Source: Anaerolineae bacterium
GTDB lineage: Bacteria > Chloroflexota > Anaerolineae > Aggregatilineales > UBA2796
Assembly (NCBI GenBank): GCA_019637615.1
Contig: JAHBVJ010000018.1
Location: 1-64,000, forward strand
DNA: 64,000 bases
Direction: 5' to 3'
In this document: in pieces, positions 25,171 to 33,753 of the stretch
Layout of the letters: each line of letters starts with the position of its first letter
Numbering within the stretch: position 1 is the first letter of the stretch
Made by a program: the position numbers and the translations under genes
The notes under the pieces: generated by a model
Seen by the model: the letters and a program-made list of their open reading frames with translations, nothing else
Databases searched by the model: none
What the model was told of the DNA's origin: nothing

Positions 25171-26319
25171 ATGCCACAAACTTTGTCAGTGTGCATCATC
25201 GGCGGCGGGATCGGTGGTTTGAGTACGGCTATCGCGATGCAGCAAGCAGGCTTCAACGTGAGCTTGTATGAGCGCGTGGGCGCGATCAAAGAAGTGGGCG
25301 CGGGCATCTCGTTGTGGCCTAACGCGGTCAAGGTGCTGTACAAACTCGGCTTCAAGACGACGCTGGACGCTATCGCATCCATAGGCGACGGCGGAATCCG
25401 CGCGTCGGATGGTCGCTGGTTGGCACACAGCCATTCGGCAACTATCGAGAAGATGTGCGGCGCGCCGTTGGTGGTGCTGCATCGGGCGGAACTGCTCGAT
25501 ATGTTGTACAAGGCCGTCGATCCACAAGTGATCCATCTGAACGCGGAATGCACTGGCTTCGAACAGACGGCGGACGGCGTGACGGTGCGGTTCCGCGATG
25601 GCAGCACGGCACAAGCGGACGTGGTGATCGGTGCGGACGGTATCCGATCAGCGGTGCGCACGCAGATGTTCGGCACGCAGACTCCGTGTTATTCGGGCTA
25701 CACGGCATGGCGCGGCGTGGCACCCGTGAAGATCGACGCGGCTGGTTTTGAGATGTTCGGACGCGGGCAGCGGTTCGGCGTGGCGTCACTCAGTCAAGGG
25801 CGCACGTATTGGTTCGCGACGAAAAATGCGCCAGCGGGTGAGTCTGATTCGTCCGCCGGACGAAAAGCCGATGTGCTGGCGCTGTTCAAGGGATGGGCTG
25901 ATCCGGTGGAGCGTTTGATCCAAGCGACCGAGGAACCGGCCATTTTGCGCAACGATATTGTCGATCTGCCGCCGCTGACGCAATGGAGCATGGGACGGGT
26001 CACCCTGATCGGGGATGCGGCGCACGCAATGACGCCGAATATGGGGCAAGGCGCGTGCCAAGCAATTGAGGACGCATTGAGTATCACAACCTGCCTACAG
26101 CAGCAGTCTGATCCGGTGACGGCGTTGCAGACTTATCAGGCGCAACGCATCGCACGGACAACCGCGATTGTCAATCGATCACTGCTGATCGGGCAGATCG
26201 GACAGGTGAGCAACCCGATCCTCGTCACCTTGCGCAACTTGCTCCTGAGAATCACGCCCGAAAGCGCCACGCTGCGCCAACTCGCACCCGTTATCACGTA
26301 TGAGGTACCCACGGTATGA
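25171..26319 (+). CDS. FAD-dependent monooxygenase
   Basis: A 382-residue flavoprotein of the PHBH/UbiH class A group. The N-terminus VCIIGGGIGGLSTAIAM is the GxGxxG dinucleotide fold; DVVIGADGIRSAVR is the DG motif that contacts both FAD and NAD(P)H, and LIGDAAHAMTPNMGQGACQ is the GD motif binding the FAD ribose. It likely hydroxylates or epoxidises an aromatic or isoprenoid substrate. It overlaps the next gene by 4 bases (ATGA), so the two are translationally coupled and the partner may act in the same pathway. Confidence 0.93.
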   Translation: MPQTLSVCIIGGGIGGLSTAIAMQQAGFNVSLYERVGAIKEVGAGISLWPNAVKVLYKLGFKTTLDAIASIGDGGIRASDGRWLAHSHSATIEKMCGAPLVVLHRAELLDMLYKAVDPQVIHLNAECTGFEQTADGVTVRFRDGSTAQADVVIGADGIRSAVRTQMFGTQTPCYSGYTAWRGVAPVKIDAAGFEMFGRGQRFGVASLSQGRTYWFATKNAPAGESDSSAGRKADVLALFKGWADPVERLIQATEEPAILRNDIVDLPPLTQWSMGRVTLIGDAAHAMTPNMGQGACQAIEDALSITTCLQQQSDPVTALQTYQAQRIARTTAIVNRSLLIGQIGQVSNPILVTLRNLLLRITPESATLRQLAPVITYEVPTV

Positions 26320-27641
26320 GCGAACATCCCGAATTCAACCAGATCGCTGACCAGTTTTTTCAGAACGCGGTGCAACTGCGACAGATCGCGATGGGACTGG
26401 TACAGATCGCGAAGGCGATGGACGCGGGGACACTGCGCGGGACGCCGACCGACCAGCAGATGCCGGACTTGCTACGCGACCGTCAAACTTTCAACACCGT
26501 GCAGATCAGCGACAAACTGGTGGAAATGTCCGCGCAGATCAAGCTACTGGCACAGGATGAAACGGTGGATCAGAGTTTGTATGCGCAGCCTGCGTTGAAA
26601 ATCGAGACGGCGGCACTGGACGACTGCACGCTGGCAGACGCCTTTCAGCTATTCACGCCGTATCTGCCCGCGACGCTGGTCAGCGGCGAAGCGTTAAGTG
26701 CGATCCAAGGGTTGTTGGCGCAGTTTCCGGCAGCACTGTCGCGGAGTCTGCTGCTGGAACACCGCTTGAAAGCTGATCAGCCACAGGTGGACGTATCGAT
26801 CCTGCTCGACCCAAGTCTGGACAGCGGGCGCGAACTACTGGCGACAGCGATGCCTGCCGCTTTGAGCAGCGATCCGAAGTGGGCGCGGGTGCAGCAGTTG
26901 TGCGCGGCGTGGCTTGATCCAGAATCGGCGCTATACGCCAATCTGGAAACGTGCTGGCTGGAGTTTGATGTGCCAGTCGAGGGCGCGAACGTCGTGCCGA
27001 GTCCGTTCTTCAGCCTGAAAGAGGCGACCACCACTTCAGCGGCGGAGGTGCTGGCGGCGGGATTCGCAATTTTGCAGCCCGATCCGGCCTCACTGGCACA
27101 GGTGCCGCGCTGTCTCGACGCGCTGCCGGAAGGTGGTGGTGTGCGGTGGGCGGGCGTGATGATGGCGCGTGAGGTGCAAAACGTGCGCTTGTGTCTGAAT
27201 TTGCCGCATGAGACGATCAAGCCTTATTTGCAGGCGCTCGGCTGGCAAGGCAACGAAGAACAGCTCGATATTTTGATCGCTGGTTTCGGCAAGCTGACCG
27301 ATATTATGGTGCTGGCGATTGAATTGACGGCGGAGGGAATCGCGCCCACAATCGGATTCGAGTGCCGCTATAAACTCAACCGTCAGCCGGAGACAGAGCC
27401 ACGCTGGCGCTTGTTGATGGATACGCTGGTGAAGGCGCAGTTGAGCGCGGCGGAAAAAGCCGCTGCGCTGATCAAATGGAACGGGCTACACTTCCGTGAG
27501 CTGGCTTATGCGCAGACCCCGCAAATCTTGGTGCGGAATCAGAGCCACGTCAAGCTGCAATTCCAACCGGGCGTATCGGTGACGGCTAAAGCATATATTT
27601 CGTGCAATCAGCGCGATTTCAAGGCGGCTAAACGACGCTGA
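26316..27641 (+). CDS. Unknown protein coupled to an FAD monooxygenase
   Basis: A 441-residue soluble protein that I cannot assign. The first 110 residues are helical (FFQNAVQLRQIAMGLVQIAKAM); later stretches are mixed, with Trp/Phe-rich segments (CWLEFDVPVEG, SPFFSLKEA), a region after residue 245 rich in alternating hydrophobics, and a basic C-terminus ending KAAKRR. There is no signal peptide, membrane helix or obvious catalytic motif. The ATG overlaps the monooxygenase stop, implying equimolar synthesis with it. Codon use is like that of its neighbours. Confidence 0.85.
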   Translation: MSEHPEFNQIADQFFQNAVQLRQIAMGLVQIAKAMDAGTLRGTPTDQQMPDLLRDRQTFNTVQISDKLVEMSAQIKLLAQDETVDQSLYAQPALKIETAALDDCTLADAFQLFTPYLPATLVSGEALSAIQGLLAQFPAALSRSLLLEHRLKADQPQVDVSILLDPSLDSGRELLATAMPAALSSDPKWARVQQLCAAWLDPESALYANLETCWLEFDVPVEGANVVPSPFFSLKEATTTSAAEVLAAGFAILQPDPASLAQVPRCLDALPEGGGVRWAGVMMAREVQNVRLCLNLPHETIKPYLQALGWQGNEEQLDILIAGFGKLTDIMVLAIELTAEGIAPTIGFECRYKLNRQPETEPRWRLLMDTLVKAQLSAAEKAAALIKWNGLHFRELAYAQTPQILVRNQSHVKLQFQPGVSVTAKAYISCNQRDFKAAKRR

Positions 27642-27736
27642 GACGGCCCAACCCGCTGCACCCTACTCTCCACTTATTGGCGATGGCGCATTATAATCGT
27701 GCACAAGAATTTCAACTGGTAACGGTGGATTGAGCA

Positions 27737-28078
27737 ATGGAATTTCTTCAACGTATCGCAAAAGCACTGTTTGGCGGCGGATCAGGCAGCGGTAGTGGTG
27801 TGGCGGGCGATGTTGGCCTGTATTACTACGTCAAGTCGAAAAAAACAGGCGAGATCATCCGGCTACGCGTCAACCCGAATAATGATCTCTCGGAAACGGA
27901 TGAAGGTGGCTCGTATTTCGTGCGCAAGCTATTACACGGCACGCGCACCTACGATCCGATTGAGGTGGAATTGACTTACGACAAGAATCGTAAAATGACC
28001 GAGATCAAGATCACGGGCGGCGATCAGGTGGATCGGGCTGCGTTCGAGGCACAGCAAGCCGCCGCACAAGAGGGGTAA
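27737..28078 (+). CDS. Small conserved-looking protein, unknown
   Basis: 113 residues: an N-terminal amphipathic helix (MEFLQRIAKALFG), a Gly/Ser spacer, then a compact beta-rich domain (VGLYYYVKSKKTGEIIRLRVN, SYFVRKLLHGTRTYDPIEVELTYD) and an Ala/Gln-rich tail. I recognise no family with a known role. A TATAAT at 27692-27697 is a likely -10 element. It is followed closely (22 bases) by the Uma2 gene. Confidence 0.75.
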   Translation: MEFLQRIAKALFGGGSGSGSGVAGDVGLYYYVKSKKTGEIIRLRVNPNNDLSETDEGGSYFVRKLLHGTRTYDPIEVELTYDKNRKMTEIKITGGDQVDRAAFEAQQAAAQEG

Positions 28079-28100
28079 GTGTGCTGGAAGGGGTCAGGCG

Positions 28101-28688
28101 ATGGTAGCGAAAGAGAATCTCCACACGTTTAGCGAGTATATGGACTTCGTGCAGCGCCCAGAGAATGCTGACAGGCGATTCGAGCTGATCGACGGAGAAA
28201 TCAAGGAAATGCCACCGACTTTGATCAGGAATTCTATATTGGCTTCTTGGTTTGCCGTTCCATTCTGGGATTATATCGATTCCCATATCATGGCGGTGAG
28301 CGCTCCTAAAGCTATCTACAAAATCACGGAGTCCAACGCATTTCAGCCCGAGATGGGTTTGATTGCTAAGGCTCGTATGGGCGGTTGGGAGGGAATTGAA
28401 TTCCCTGTTGCACCTGAACTTGCCGTAGAGGTGATTTCGCCAAGTGAAGGGCCGCGCGATGTCGTGCGGAAAGCTCAGACCTATTTACAGGCTGGCACTA
28501 AAGTCGTCTTGGCGGTGTTTTCCGATGAGCGCTTGATCGATGTGTATCGTTTGAATACCGACGGTACGGTGTTGATCAATACACTACGAGATAATGCAGA
28601 ACTCACCCTTGATGATGTGCTGCCGCGGTTCAAAGTTAACCTAGACAAGCTATTTAGCGTGCTAGATCGTCTTCCAACAACGAAATGA
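28101..28688 (+). CDS. Uma2-family putative endonuclease (DUF820)
   Basis: A 195-residue protein with the PD-(D/E)xK pattern of DUF820/Uma2: RRFELIDGEIKEMPP near the start, then a Glu in PELAVEVISPSEGP and the QTYLQAGTKVVLAVFSDERLIDVYR segment holding the rest of the nuclease core. Uma2 proteins are abundant in Cyanobacteria and Chloroflexota, and their biological role is largely unknown. The stop codon overlaps an in-frame ATG of argH, so it is transcribed with that gene, although no functional link is evident. Confidence 0.88.
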   Translation: MVAKENLHTFSEYMDFVQRPENADRRFELIDGEIKEMPPTLIRNSILASWFAVPFWDYIDSHIMAVSAPKAIYKITESNAFQPEMGLIAKARMGGWEGIEFPVAPELAVEVISPSEGPRDVVRKAQTYLQAGTKVVLAVFSDERLIDVYRLNTDGTVLINTLRDNAELTLDDVLPRFKVNLDKLFSVLDRLPTTK

Positions 28689-28696
28689 GATTATTG

Positions 28697-30094
28697 ATGA
28701 CCCAATCGAGCCACACCCTGTGGGCGGGGCGGTACGAAGCCGAAGCCGCCGATTCGCTACGCCGTCTGAATGACAGCTACCCGTTTGACAAGCGCTTGTA
28801 CGCGGATGACATCGCGTGCAGCACGGCTTATGCACAGGCGTTGGCGCGCGCGGGCGTGCTGACCGCCGATGAGGCCCGCCTGATCACGGATGGGCTGGCG
28901 CGCGTGCTGCAAGAATTCGAGGCGGGGACGTTCCAAGTCGGCGCGAACGATGAAGATATTCATACGGCGGTGGAACGGCGACTCGGAGAGTTGATCGGGG
29001 CGGTGGGTGGCAAGCTGCATACGGGACGCAGCCGCAATGATCAGGTGGCGACGGACATCCGGCACTGGCAGATGGCGACGATCAGGCGCGTTCAGGCGAA
29101 GGTGCTGGCGCTGCAACACGCGATCCTTGAACAGGCCAAGCAGCACGCCGAGACGTTGATGCCGGGATACACGCATCTGCGTGCCGCGCAGCCGATCACG
29201 GCGGGGCACTGGTTGATGAGTTTTTTCTGGATGCTGCAACGTGATTACCAACGCTGGGAAGCGGCTTACGACGCCACATGTACCAGTCCACTCGGATCGG
29301 GGGCGCTGGCGGGGACACCGTACACGATTGATCGGATGGAATTGGCGCGGTCGATGGGATTTGCGCGCGTAAGCATGAACAGCCTCGACGCGGTGGCGGA
29401 TCGGGATTTCATCACGGGCTTTTTGTACATCGCGTCGCTGATGCTGACGCATCTGAGCCGTTTTGCCGAGGACGTGATCATTTACAGCAGCCCACAGTTC
29501 GGGTACATCAAACTGGATGAGCGCTTCACAACGGGATCGAGCTTGATGCCGCAAAAGCAGAATCCGGACATTTTAGAATTGACGCGTGGCAAGGCAGGGC
29601 GCATCGCGGGGCATCTGAGCGGATTGCTCAATACGCTGAAGGGATTGCCTTCGACTTATAACAAAGATTTGCAGGAAGATAAAGAGCCGCTATTTGATAC
29701 GGCGGACACGCTTGAAACACTGCTGCCTGCGCTGATCGGCGTGGTAGAGACGATGAAGTTCGATCCGGCGAAGATGCTGGCGGGGTTGGATGAGGGAATG
29801 CTGGCGACGGATGTAGCCGATTATCTGGTGGCGCATGGCGTACCGTTCCGTGAGGCGCATGGCGTCGTGGGGCGGTTGGTGCGGCATTCGCTGGAAACCA
29901 ATACGCCGCTGTCGCAGATGCCGTTCGATGTATACCGCCAGTTGAGTCCAGCGTTTGATGAGGATGTGCTGGACGTGTTCAGCTACACGACCTCGATCAG
30001 CAAGCGGAGCGCCATCGGCGGGACAGCGCCATCGGCTGTCCGCGCGCAGATCGATGAAGCCGAAAAATGGTTAGGCAGTGTCGATCAAGGGTGA
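28697..30094 (+). CDS. argH: Argininosuccinate lyase
   Basis: Splits argininosuccinate into arginine and fumarate, the last step of arginine synthesis. About 465 residues from the ATG at 28697 (MTQSSHTLWAGRY); an ATG 12 bases earlier overlaps the Uma2 stop and is also possible. Superfamily signatures are clear: HTGRSRNDQVATDIR, MPGYTHLRAAQPITAGHW and the signature loop GSSLMPQKQNPD, which carries the catalytic Ser. No other arginine genes are nearby. Confidence 0.96.
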   Translation: MTQSSHTLWAGRYEAEAADSLRRLNDSYPFDKRLYADDIACSTAYAQALARAGVLTADEARLITDGLARVLQEFEAGTFQVGANDEDIHTAVERRLGELIGAVGGKLHTGRSRNDQVATDIRHWQMATIRRVQAKVLALQHAILEQAKQHAETLMPGYTHLRAAQPITAGHWLMSFFWMLQRDYQRWEAAYDATCTSPLGSGALAGTPYTIDRMELARSMGFARVSMNSLDAVADRDFITGFLYIASLMLTHLSRFAEDVIIYSSPQFGYIKLDERFTTGSSLMPQKQNPDILELTRGKAGRIAGHLSGLLNTLKGLPSTYNKDLQEDKEPLFDTADTLETLLPALIGVVETMKFDPAKMLAGLDEGMLATDVADYLVAHGVPFREAHGVVGRLVRHSLETNTPLSQMPFDVYRQLSPAFDEDVLDVFSYTTSISKRSAIGGTAPSAVRAQIDEAEKWLGSVDQG

Positions 30095-30123
30095 TGTTAG
30101 CGCGCCCGTGACCGCAGATTCAC

Positions 30124-30158
30124 CGCCGCGTTGGAAGACTCCCAATTCCAGCGCGGCG
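30124..30158 (+). terminator. Strong hairpin after argH
   Basis: A 13-bp stem with one G-T pair (CGCCGCGTTGGAA with TTCCAGCGCGGCG) and a 9-nt loop, 30 bases after the argH stop. No U-run follows, so termination is likely but not certain. Confidence 0.45.
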
Positions 30159-30297
30159 ACAATCGAGTTTAGTCCCTGTAGCCGCCGCTTGTTGCACGTT
30201 CCACCGCACAGCCTTGATCTCCACCAGACCAACCGCTAACATCAGCGCCGATTTTTAGAATGGAGCACAGTCCGGTTTGGAACACGTCACTATTCCT

Positions 30298-32118
30298 ATG
30301 AGCGCAGCAGCCAATGTCGTCATGCCAACGCAGCAATCGGCGCGAGTCCGCGTTTCGATCAACAGATCGGCGCTCGTGGTGCTGATCGGGCTGATGCTCG
30401 TATTTCTTGTCAGCCGTGTGAGCATCTGGCAATCGTTGGAGTTCGAGATCGATGAGGTGTGGACGATCCGGCAGACGATTGGCACGCCCGCGCAGGTGAT
30501 TTTGTGGACACCGTATGACTGGCCCGCCCTGCATTATCTATCGCTGCATTACTGGCAGGAATTGACGGGAATTCATCCTTTCGCGGTGCGGCTGTTTTCG
30601 GTGTACATCGGCTTGATCGGGCTGGCGACGTTGTACAGACTGGCGAGACGGTGGTTCGGCGTGACGGCGGCGCTGCTGGCGGTGGCGACATTCGGCGCGT
30701 TCGGGTACATGATTTACCTGACGACCTTGATTCGCGGGTACATCATCCTCGTCAGTTTGTTCCCACTGGCGCTGCTGTTGACGGAGAACTATTTCAGGAA
30801 ACCGGGCTGGCGACGCGCGATCCCGCTGGCGATATGCATGGCGGTGATGTTTTACACGCACCTGACCAGCGTGGTGATGTTCGCGGTGATCGGGATTTAT
30901 TCGCTAGTCGTGTTCCCCCGACAGCTCTGGCGCTGGTGGCTACCGGGGATGATGGCGGGGGCGCTGGCGCTGCCAGAAGTGATCAGCAAGACGCAGTTAG
31001 CGATCATCCGCACGAATGTGACGCAGCAAATTCAACTCGCGCCGTTTTTTGAGGCGGTCGGCGGCGTGTACCGCGATATGTTCGGCACAGGCGCGGCGGT
31101 ATGGGCGGTGGTGACGGTGATAGCGCTGATCGTGGCGCTGGCGACTTCCAAGCGGCGGATCGTGGTGGTGATGCTGATCGTATGGTGCGCTGGCCCGCTG
31201 CTGATGTACGTGCTAAATCCGCTGCTAGGGTTTTTCAACGTGAGGCATCAATCGTGGGTGCTGATCGGGTTGGCACTGCTGATCGGGATGGGAGTGTCGA
31301 AACTGCCGCGACTCGCCCATGTGGCATTTATTGGTTTGTGCTGTGTATCAATGTTTTTGCCGATGCCCGCTTACCGGATGTATCTGGCGAATTCGCCGTT
31401 CATGGCGACATTCCCGTGGCTGACCACGCACGTCCGCGCGGGTGATGTGTTTTACATCGATCCGAACTGCGTGACGGGCGCGCCGGAAGAATGGGATTAT
31501 TTCACGCGAGTTTACTTCCCCGAAGGCTTGCCAATCGTGGATGATCCGACTGGCTATCGGCGCGTGTGGTACGTGAGCATCGATGGAAAGCAAGATGACA
31601 CTGCCAAACAACGTATCAACGATGGGCGGATCGCACGGGAGTTTATCGGCCCGTGGAACTTCCTGATCCGTTTGTACGAAGGTCCACCGGAGCTGCACGG
31701 GGCGCTATTCTCCAACGGGATGCGCTTCCTCGGTGCGGAGCAGATTACGGACATTTCGCCGCGTGCATATTTGGAAGGTGAAACGGTGACGATCCGGCTG
31801 TGGTGGTCGGTGGATTCGCCGCCGCCGCTGGATTACAGCATCGCCCTGCAAATGCAAGACGCAAAAGGTAACGTGATCCGCAGTCAGGACTCGCCACCGA
31901 TGCCCGTTGACGCCCCACAAGAGACCAGCCGATGGGTGACGGGACGGTTTTACATCGAAGATCGACAGATCACGCTACCGGATTCGATCCTAACGGGAGC
32001 GTATCCGGTATACCTCGCGGTGTATCACTTCACTGATCCCACCACCCGCTTGACCGCCGATGGTGTCAACGCAGATGGCTTGCTGAAAATCACGACGATC
32101 AAGATCAAGTCGTGGTAG
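30298..32118 (+). CDS. Membrane glycosyltransferase, GT39/ArnT-like
   Basis: About 606 residues from the ATG at 30298; a TTG at 30277 would add seven residues and neither has a strong Shine-Dalgarno. It has many hydrophobic helices. The first luminal loop reads EFEIDEVWT, resembling the acidic metal/substrate motif after helix 1 of GT39 and related polyprenyl-sugar transferases. After the membrane part comes a soluble C-terminal domain of about 190 residues (ISPRAYLEGETVTIRLWW, a beta-sandwich-like pattern). It likely transfers a sugar from a lipid carrier to an extracytoplasmic acceptor. It converges with a second GT39-like gene, only 7 bases apart. Confidence 0.88.
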   Translation: MSAAANVVMPTQQSARVRVSINRSALVVLIGLMLVFLVSRVSIWQSLEFEIDEVWTIRQTIGTPAQVILWTPYDWPALHYLSLHYWQELTGIHPFAVRLFSVYIGLIGLATLYRLARRWFGVTAALLAVATFGAFGYMIYLTTLIRGYIILVSLFPLALLLTENYFRKPGWRRAIPLAICMAVMFYTHLTSVVMFAVIGIYSLVVFPRQLWRWWLPGMMAGALALPEVISKTQLAIIRTNVTQQIQLAPFFEAVGGVYRDMFGTGAAVWAVVTVIALIVALATSKRRIVVVMLIVWCAGPLLMYVLNPLLGFFNVRHQSWVLIGLALLIGMGVSKLPRLAHVAFIGLCCVSMFLPMPAYRMYLANSPFMATFPWLTTHVRAGDVFYIDPNCVTGAPEEWDYFTRVYFPEGLPIVDDPTGYRRVWYVSIDGKQDDTAKQRINDGRIAREFIGPWNFLIRLYEGPPELHGALFSNGMRFLGAEQITDISPRAYLEGETVTIRLWWSVDSPPPLDYSIALQMQDAKGNVIRSQDSPPMPVDAPQETSRWVTGRFYIEDRQITLPDSILTGAYPVYLAVYHFTDPTTRLTADGVNADGLLKITTIKIKSW

Positions 32119-32125
32119 TGCGCGC

Positions 32126-33682
32126 TCAGTAATCAAAACCTAGGGCGTGGGGTGTGACCGAAGGTGGGAAACGATAGTAGATCACATAATCCCCGATCTG
32201 TTCGCGCTGCCAGTTGTTGATGCCGAGTTTGCGCAGCCCCGCCTCAATTGCCGCATCGAGCGCGGGATGCTTGGCCGTGACGAGCGCGATCTGATCGGCG
32301 CGTTGGGCGGCTTCGGTATAGGGTGGGTAGCGCTCCGGCCCCGCGATGCTGAGATCGGCTTTGTAGGGCAGCAGCGGCGACAAGGTGACTTGCTCGTGCG
32401 AGAGGAAGGCCAGCCGATAGGCCACCCAATAGGTCGCATAGCCGCGCGTTAGCCCTTCGCGCTGCAAAAACGCGAGCACGCGATCATCATCTGTGTTGGG
32501 AATGTCGGTGATCGGATCGAACTGAGGCGTCAACCCCGGCGGTTGATTGGCGACGGCATTGCCCACACTAACCAACTGCCACACGAGCAGCGTCGCTAAC
32601 ACTACTGTGCCGAGCCGTCCGCGCAACTGCGCCGCCAACAGGATACTCAGCGGCGCGACGAGGGGCAGCAGATAGCGCCCCGTAGCATCCGCGCCGAAGC
32701 TGGACAAGATAAAGATCGCCGTGAAGCCCGCCACCATGCCCCACATATACCGCTCACCACGCTGGTCAGGCGTGCGCAACGCCCGCAGCAAAGAGGGGAC
32801 AAGGATTGCGATCCAGACGATCAATACTGCCCAACCGAGCGGTGTCCAGAGCGTGGACTGCCACGAATAACGCGCGCCGACCAGACCGGGCCAACCGATG
32901 AAGCCAAGGCCGATCAGTTTATCGGGGATGGGCATGTGCGCGGGATTAGCGACGCCGCCGAAGCCGCCAAGCAAGAAGCGTAGCGTTTCCCAATCATGGG
33001 TCAGGTTGTAGACCCACCACGGTGCGCTGCACAGCATGAAGGCTACGAAGGCAGCGGCTACTTGAGGCAGCGATTTGTGCTTCAGCAGTGCCCATAGCGC
33101 GATGAGGGCGACTGGCAGCGTATAAGTCGCGATTAGGCCATGCGTCCACCAACCGAGACCCGTCAAGGCTCCGATGGCAAGCCACCAACGCCATGCACGC
33201 GGCTGCTGAGATAATTCCCAACCTGCCAGCAGGAGTAGATTGCCAATGACGAGGAGTTCGTTGTAGCCGCCGAGCGAGGCCGTGGTATAGACGACCAAGG
33301 TCGGGGAAGCGACGGCAACGAGCAACCCCGCACCGAGCAGCACACGCCGATCCGCCGTGAGACGCCACGCTATCAGCATCGTCGTCGCGACGAATGCGAG
33401 GTAGAGGAGCGTTTGGATGAGGCGGATGCTGGCGACGCTTTCACCGAACAGTTTGAAGGACAGCGCCACGAACAGCGCGTCAAGGCTGCCCATATAGGAT
33501 TGACCGTAGAAAAAGATCGGGATTGGCTGCCCCTGCGTGATGTGCCGCGCCATCAGCCCGACGATGGCTTCATCCGAGTGAAAAGTGACCGCCCCACTGA
33601 GTAAGATAATCAAGCGCACGACCAAGGCGAGCACAAGCACTCCCACCATCAACAAGCGCTCATCGATGGATCGAAGTTTCAA
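32126..33682 (-). CDS. Membrane glycosyltransferase, GT39-like
   Basis: 518 residues with about a dozen hydrophobic helices. TFHSDEAIVGLMARHI after the first helix is the acidic loop (DE) expected in GT39/PMT-type enzymes, and PIFFYGQSYMGSLDALFVAL follows as in bacterial members of the group. The C-terminal soluble tail of about 130 residues is shorter than in its convergent neighbour. It is the last gene of a minus-strand glycan cluster (38597 to 32126). Confidence 0.88.
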   Translation of the reverse strand: MKLRSIDERLLMVGVLVLALVVRLIILLSGAVTFHSDEAIVGLMARHITQGQPIPIFFYGQSYMGSLDALFVALSFKLFGESVASIRLIQTLLYLAFVATTMLIAWRLTADRRVLLGAGLLVAVASPTLVVYTTASLGGYNELLVIGNLLLLAGWELSQQPRAWRWWLAIGALTGLGWWTHGLIATYTLPVALIALWALLKHKSLPQVAAAFVAFMLCSAPWWVYNLTHDWETLRFLLGGFGGVANPAHMPIPDKLIGLGFIGWPGLVGARYSWQSTLWTPLGWAVLIVWIAILVPSLLRALRTPDQRGERYMWGMVAGFTAIFILSSFGADATGRYLLPLVAPLSILLAAQLRGRLGTVVLATLLVWQLVSVGNAVANQPPGLTPQFDPITDIPNTDDDRVLAFLQREGLTRGYATYWVAYRLAFLSHEQVTLSPLLPYKADLSIAGPERYPPYTEAAQRADQIALVTAKHPALDAAIEAGLRKLGINNWQREQIGDYVIYYRFPPSVTPHALGFDY

Positions 33683-33753
33683 CGGGGAACCACCCTTTTA
33701 CGTGCGAGTCTATCCAGCGGCGAGCTTGGCTGAGTCATGGTGAACACGAGAGC

